16,809 nucleotides of DNA. Source: Symbiodinium natans (taxonomy: Eukaryota > Sar > Dinophyceae > Suessiales > Symbiodiniaceae). The position numbers and the translations under genes were made by a program. How positions within the stretch are numbered: the stretch's first letter is position 1; each line of letters starts with the position of its first letter. The notes below the pieces were generated by a model that was given only the letters and a program-made list of their open reading frames with translations, was not told the origin of the DNA and searched no databases. The stretch spans positions 1 through 16,809 of the forward strand of contig CAJNDS010001487.1 of NCBI GenBank assembly GCA_905221605.1, in the 5' to 3' direction. Below, piece after piece: positions 14,575-16,809 of this stretch.

Positions 14575-15195
14575 GGAGGACACATGTGACCAGCATCAAA
14601 CGGTCGCGGCAGCATCCTGTCCATACGTCAGACTTTTGCAGCTGTTCTCGGCCACTGGTCTGTCATACCTGAAGCCTGAGAGGGCTTACAGTCCATGCAC
14701 CTCAACCGGGATGATTGTAGGATTCATCATTCCAGTTTTAGGGTTCATTCGGTCTCCACGGGCATCTCTGAAGCTGTGGTGCTCTTGATGTCCTAGATTT
14801 TGGTAGTTCGAGTCTAGGGCGCCGTATGTAATTCCATTGGGAGACCGGGGTGAAAGGGTTCAATTAAGATGGTTCAGGATGCCGTGGAGGATGGGTGGAG
14901 TGTTGTTTTGAGATTTTCCTTCTGGTCAGATTTCGGCCCGCTTTAGTAGTTTCAGCCATACTGCCATTCAAGCTGACAGATCACACACCACTTCGCTAGC
15001 AATTGGGCACCACATGCCGCGAGGGAGGCGCGTGATGAGAAGGTAGGATTCGGGCAAGAATTCACAAGCCCACTGGGCTCATGTAGGCTTAACTTCGAGT
15101 GCCTAAGGCGAAAGGCACAAAGACGAAGCCGTTACAGAAGGTTTCAGGTCGTCGCGCTTTGTTAGCCTCGGGGCCCATGTCTTGCTTTCTGGACT
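14575..15195. other. No recognised feature
   Basis: Mixed sequence without a long frame, repeat or RNA gene that I can identify. A stretch near 14805 resembles a tRNA T-arm (GTTCGAGTC) but has no tRNA around it. Confidence 0.45.
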
Positions 15196-15441
15196 ATGGA
15201 CTTCTTCATGACATGGCCTGCTGTAACTGATAGCACACCCCCGAACACTCTTGTAAGAGAAGCAGAAGATCACAACCTGCAACCGATGTATCATCGCCTG
15301 CAGGATATGATGCCCATCACTGACATTTGCCACGTGACTGGGCTGCAAGCAGCTAAGAAGAGCACAACTCGCACGCAGCACAAGGGCAATTGCGCTTCCC
15401 AGCGGAGATTCCGGCGTCAGGCGCTCCGTTCAAGAGCATAA
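15196..15441 (+). pseudogene. Weak DUF305-like remnant, E
   Basis: An ATG-started frame of 81 codons. Around 15277-15357 it reads QPMYHRLQDMMPITDICHVT and then GLQAAKK. Two weak matches coincide. MYHRLQDMM has the Met/His spacing seen before the DUF305 core, and the DNA at 15328-15360 resembles fragment D (13726-13759), sharing TGCCA, GGCTGCA and CAGC in the same order. One missing base after ATGATGCC would turn MPIT into MPHH. Each signal alone is within chance. The N-terminal half (MDFFMTWPAVTDS) has no match. Confidence 0.22.
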
Positions 15442-15903
15442 TGACTAAGAGGGGATGTTGTGTCAGGGTATCAGGATTTCCGACCCTGCAAGACGAGACC
15501 ATCTTATGCCCAACACCTGAGCCAGTCCTTTGAGTCCTTGAGAAACCACTTCAACTGGGTAGTCCAAACTCGACACGACAGCTTCCTTGCTCTTCGAGGA
15601 TTTGGGCGGAGATCGTCTTTGCGATTGCTCTGAGCTGGCGGACTCATGCAGTAGCATCGCTTCCGCTGGTGGCAGGCGCCTCCCACTCGTCCCGGTCGTC
15701 CCGCTCCGGCTCTGTCTGCTGACACATAGAACTGCAGCGCATCGCTACACCACGATCGCCATCACAACAAGGGATCACTAGACTCAGACGGACCAGCACC
15801 ATGACCAAAGCCAGCTTTTGGTGTGTGTGTGTGGTAACGCTCAGAACTGCTGCTCTTTACCAGTTGTCTAGTCCAAATCATAGTCCCCACAAGCCACGCT
15901 GCA
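15442..15903. other. No recognised gene
   Basis: The - strand frames at 15463-15657 and 15504-15725 overlap each other and a + strand frame. The first (SSEQSQRRSPPKSSKSKEAV) looks mildly protein-like but has no family. A short GT run is at 15820-15832. Confidence 0.4.
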
Positions 15904-16266
15904 GTGCCTAGAAATGCTGTACGACCTTTCGCACGGCAATGTGTCCTGCTCTATTTTTCGATGGTTGTCCTTGACTATGCTCTTGGCTTTCTTTTGATGC
16001 TCTACAACAAGCTCCATATTGCACACCACAGGGCAGGTAGGCTGCCCTGCTTGTTTTCGACTGCGATGAGAAGCCTGACACCGAATTCTAGTCCCAAACT
16101 CCTGCAACCTCACACCCTCGTCCCCGAAACCCGTAAACCGCGAATTCTGAACAACCCTATCTCCAGCTTGCACGCTACTTCCTGCGGTGCAGGCGCTTTG
16201 CAGTTAGTGCGGACCTCAGGGCATCTCTGTGGGGCTTCAGCTCATTCAGGGTTTTCTCGGGTCTAG
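15904..16266 (+). CDS. Open frame with one hydrophobic segment, doubtful
   Basis: About 120 codons opening on GTG; the first ATG is MVVLDYA. Residues 14-33 (VLLYFSMVVLDYALGFLLML) would make one membrane-spanning helix. The rest is Ser/Pro-rich and undistinguished. An opposite frame of 101 codons (15868-16173) covers the same DNA. No family was recognised and there is no neighbouring support. Confidence 0.13.
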   Translation: MPRNAVRPFARQCVLLYFSMVVLDYALGFLLMLYNKLHIAHHRAGRLPCLFSTAMRSLTPNSSPKLLQPHTLVPETRKPRILNNPISSLHATSCGAGALQLVRTSGHLCGASAHSGFSRV

Positions 16267-16357
16267 AGTCTATAGGGTTTCGTGCAGCCTGGGCTGAATT
16301 GCTGGAGTTCGGGGTTCCGGCGCGACAGTCTGGCGGGCTCCTGGGGTTCTGAGGAAG

Positions 16358-16690
16358 TTAAGACCGGCAGGGAGCTTGCAGAAAGTCGCAGAGGAAGGCC
16401 AGCAATTCCTGGTAAGATAAACACTGCTGGAAGACCTTTTTTGGTTGTTCTTCAGGCATCGTGGAGTGGAGGCCTTTTAGGTTCTTTCTAACTACCAGCA
16501 CACCCCTTTTTGGTAAGGGTTTCGGCTTAGGGCTTTCAACTCCCTGTGTCTCCTCTTGGGGCTTTGGGTTTCTGGCTCCCTGTAGGGTTTTGGATATTTC
16601 TAGGGCTTCTACCTCAGTCACTCCCTTGCCTGGGCCTACAAACTCCCTGTATCTCGGCATTTCAAGCTTTTTGCTCTCGGCTGTTGCCAT
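16358..16690 (-). CDS. Hypothetical charged protein, doubtful
   Basis: A - strand frame of 110 codons with an ATG start (MATAESKKLEMPRYREF). The N-terminal third is charged and looks like ordinary soluble protein. The middle is Pro/Lys-rich (PKPQEETQ, SPKPKPLPK) and coincides with G/T-rich, telomere-like words on the + strand. The end (CLSYQELLAFLCDFLQ) is hydrophobic. It overlaps a + strand frame of equal length (16461-16796), so one is a shadow; codon usage by eye does not decide. No family recognised. Confidence 0.2.
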   Translation of the reverse strand: MATAESKKLEMPRYREFVGPGKGVTEVEALEISKTLQGARNPKPQEETQGVESPKPKPLPKRGVLVVRKNLKGLHSTMPEEQPKKVFQQCLSYQELLAFLCDFLQAPCRS

Positions 16691-16809
16691 CACCTTTTTT
16701 CTAGAATTGATGGCTTTCTCCCCAAACTATGTAAAATGCCGGGACCGCTTAAAGATGGCCGACCGGCGAAGGGGGGCGGGCCGCACAAGGGTTTAGGGTT
16801 GAAGAACGC

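Noticed and set aside
14800-14825. tRNA T-arm-like string GTTCGAGTC
   Set aside because: No acceptor stem, anticodon arm or D-arm can be placed around it.

Overview
The window looks like repeat-rich, gene-poor nuclear DNA of a eukaryote, most likely a dinoflagellate of the Symbiodinium/Suessiales type. The reasons are indirect. The telomere-type heptamer CCCTAAA/TTTAGGG is scattered through the window in at least fourteen short arrays, in both orientations. There are many homopolymer and dinucleotide runs. No long uninterrupted coding frame is present; the longest is about 207 codons and has no recognisable family. Several short fragments resemble DUF305, and there are threonine-rich stretches; both are, to my knowledge, common in dinoflagellate gene models. 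There is no bacterial gene packing, operon, rRNA or tRNA. Plants and some other algae share the telomere heptamer, so the assignment is an inference.

Layout. Bases 1-990 are a satellite of about 115-140 bp units, each with a G-run followed by a C-run, interrupted near its left end by a 200-bp telomeric array. Bases 1000-1310 hold a TA microsatellite and a T-rich tandem repeat. From 1320 to about 6740 the sequence is mostly non-coding, with telomere-like arrays (2681-2721, 2808-2973, 4081-4114, 4526-4626, 5148-5310, 5405-5520, 6277-6305, 6467-6602), a head-to-head telomeric junction near 4550 and two long foldback hairpins (4894-5007 and 5767-5867). From 6750 to 8560 there are short protein-like segments: a duplicated SKV-containing peptide and two Thr-rich segments. 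At 9125-9209 there is a 40-bp tandem duplication. From 10200 to about 13800, all on the + strand, lie fragments that read as pieces of the DUF305 domain (the histidine-pair core M-[IL]-P-H-H and flanking helices). They are mixed with microsatellites and telomeric arrays. The last 3 kb have weak open frames and no recognised gene.

How it works together. I see no intact gene and no pathway. The best biological signal is the DUF305 cluster. It could be a decayed multi-domain gene, or exons of a gene with many introns. The other signal is structural: interstitial telomeric repeats in alternating orientation, a telomeric array bounded by a 16-bp duplication, and foldbacks that resemble short non-autonomous elements. 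Together these suggest a chromosome region shaped by repeated breakage, telomeric-repeat insertion and foldback element activity. Splice sites were not modelled, so exon boundaries are tentative.
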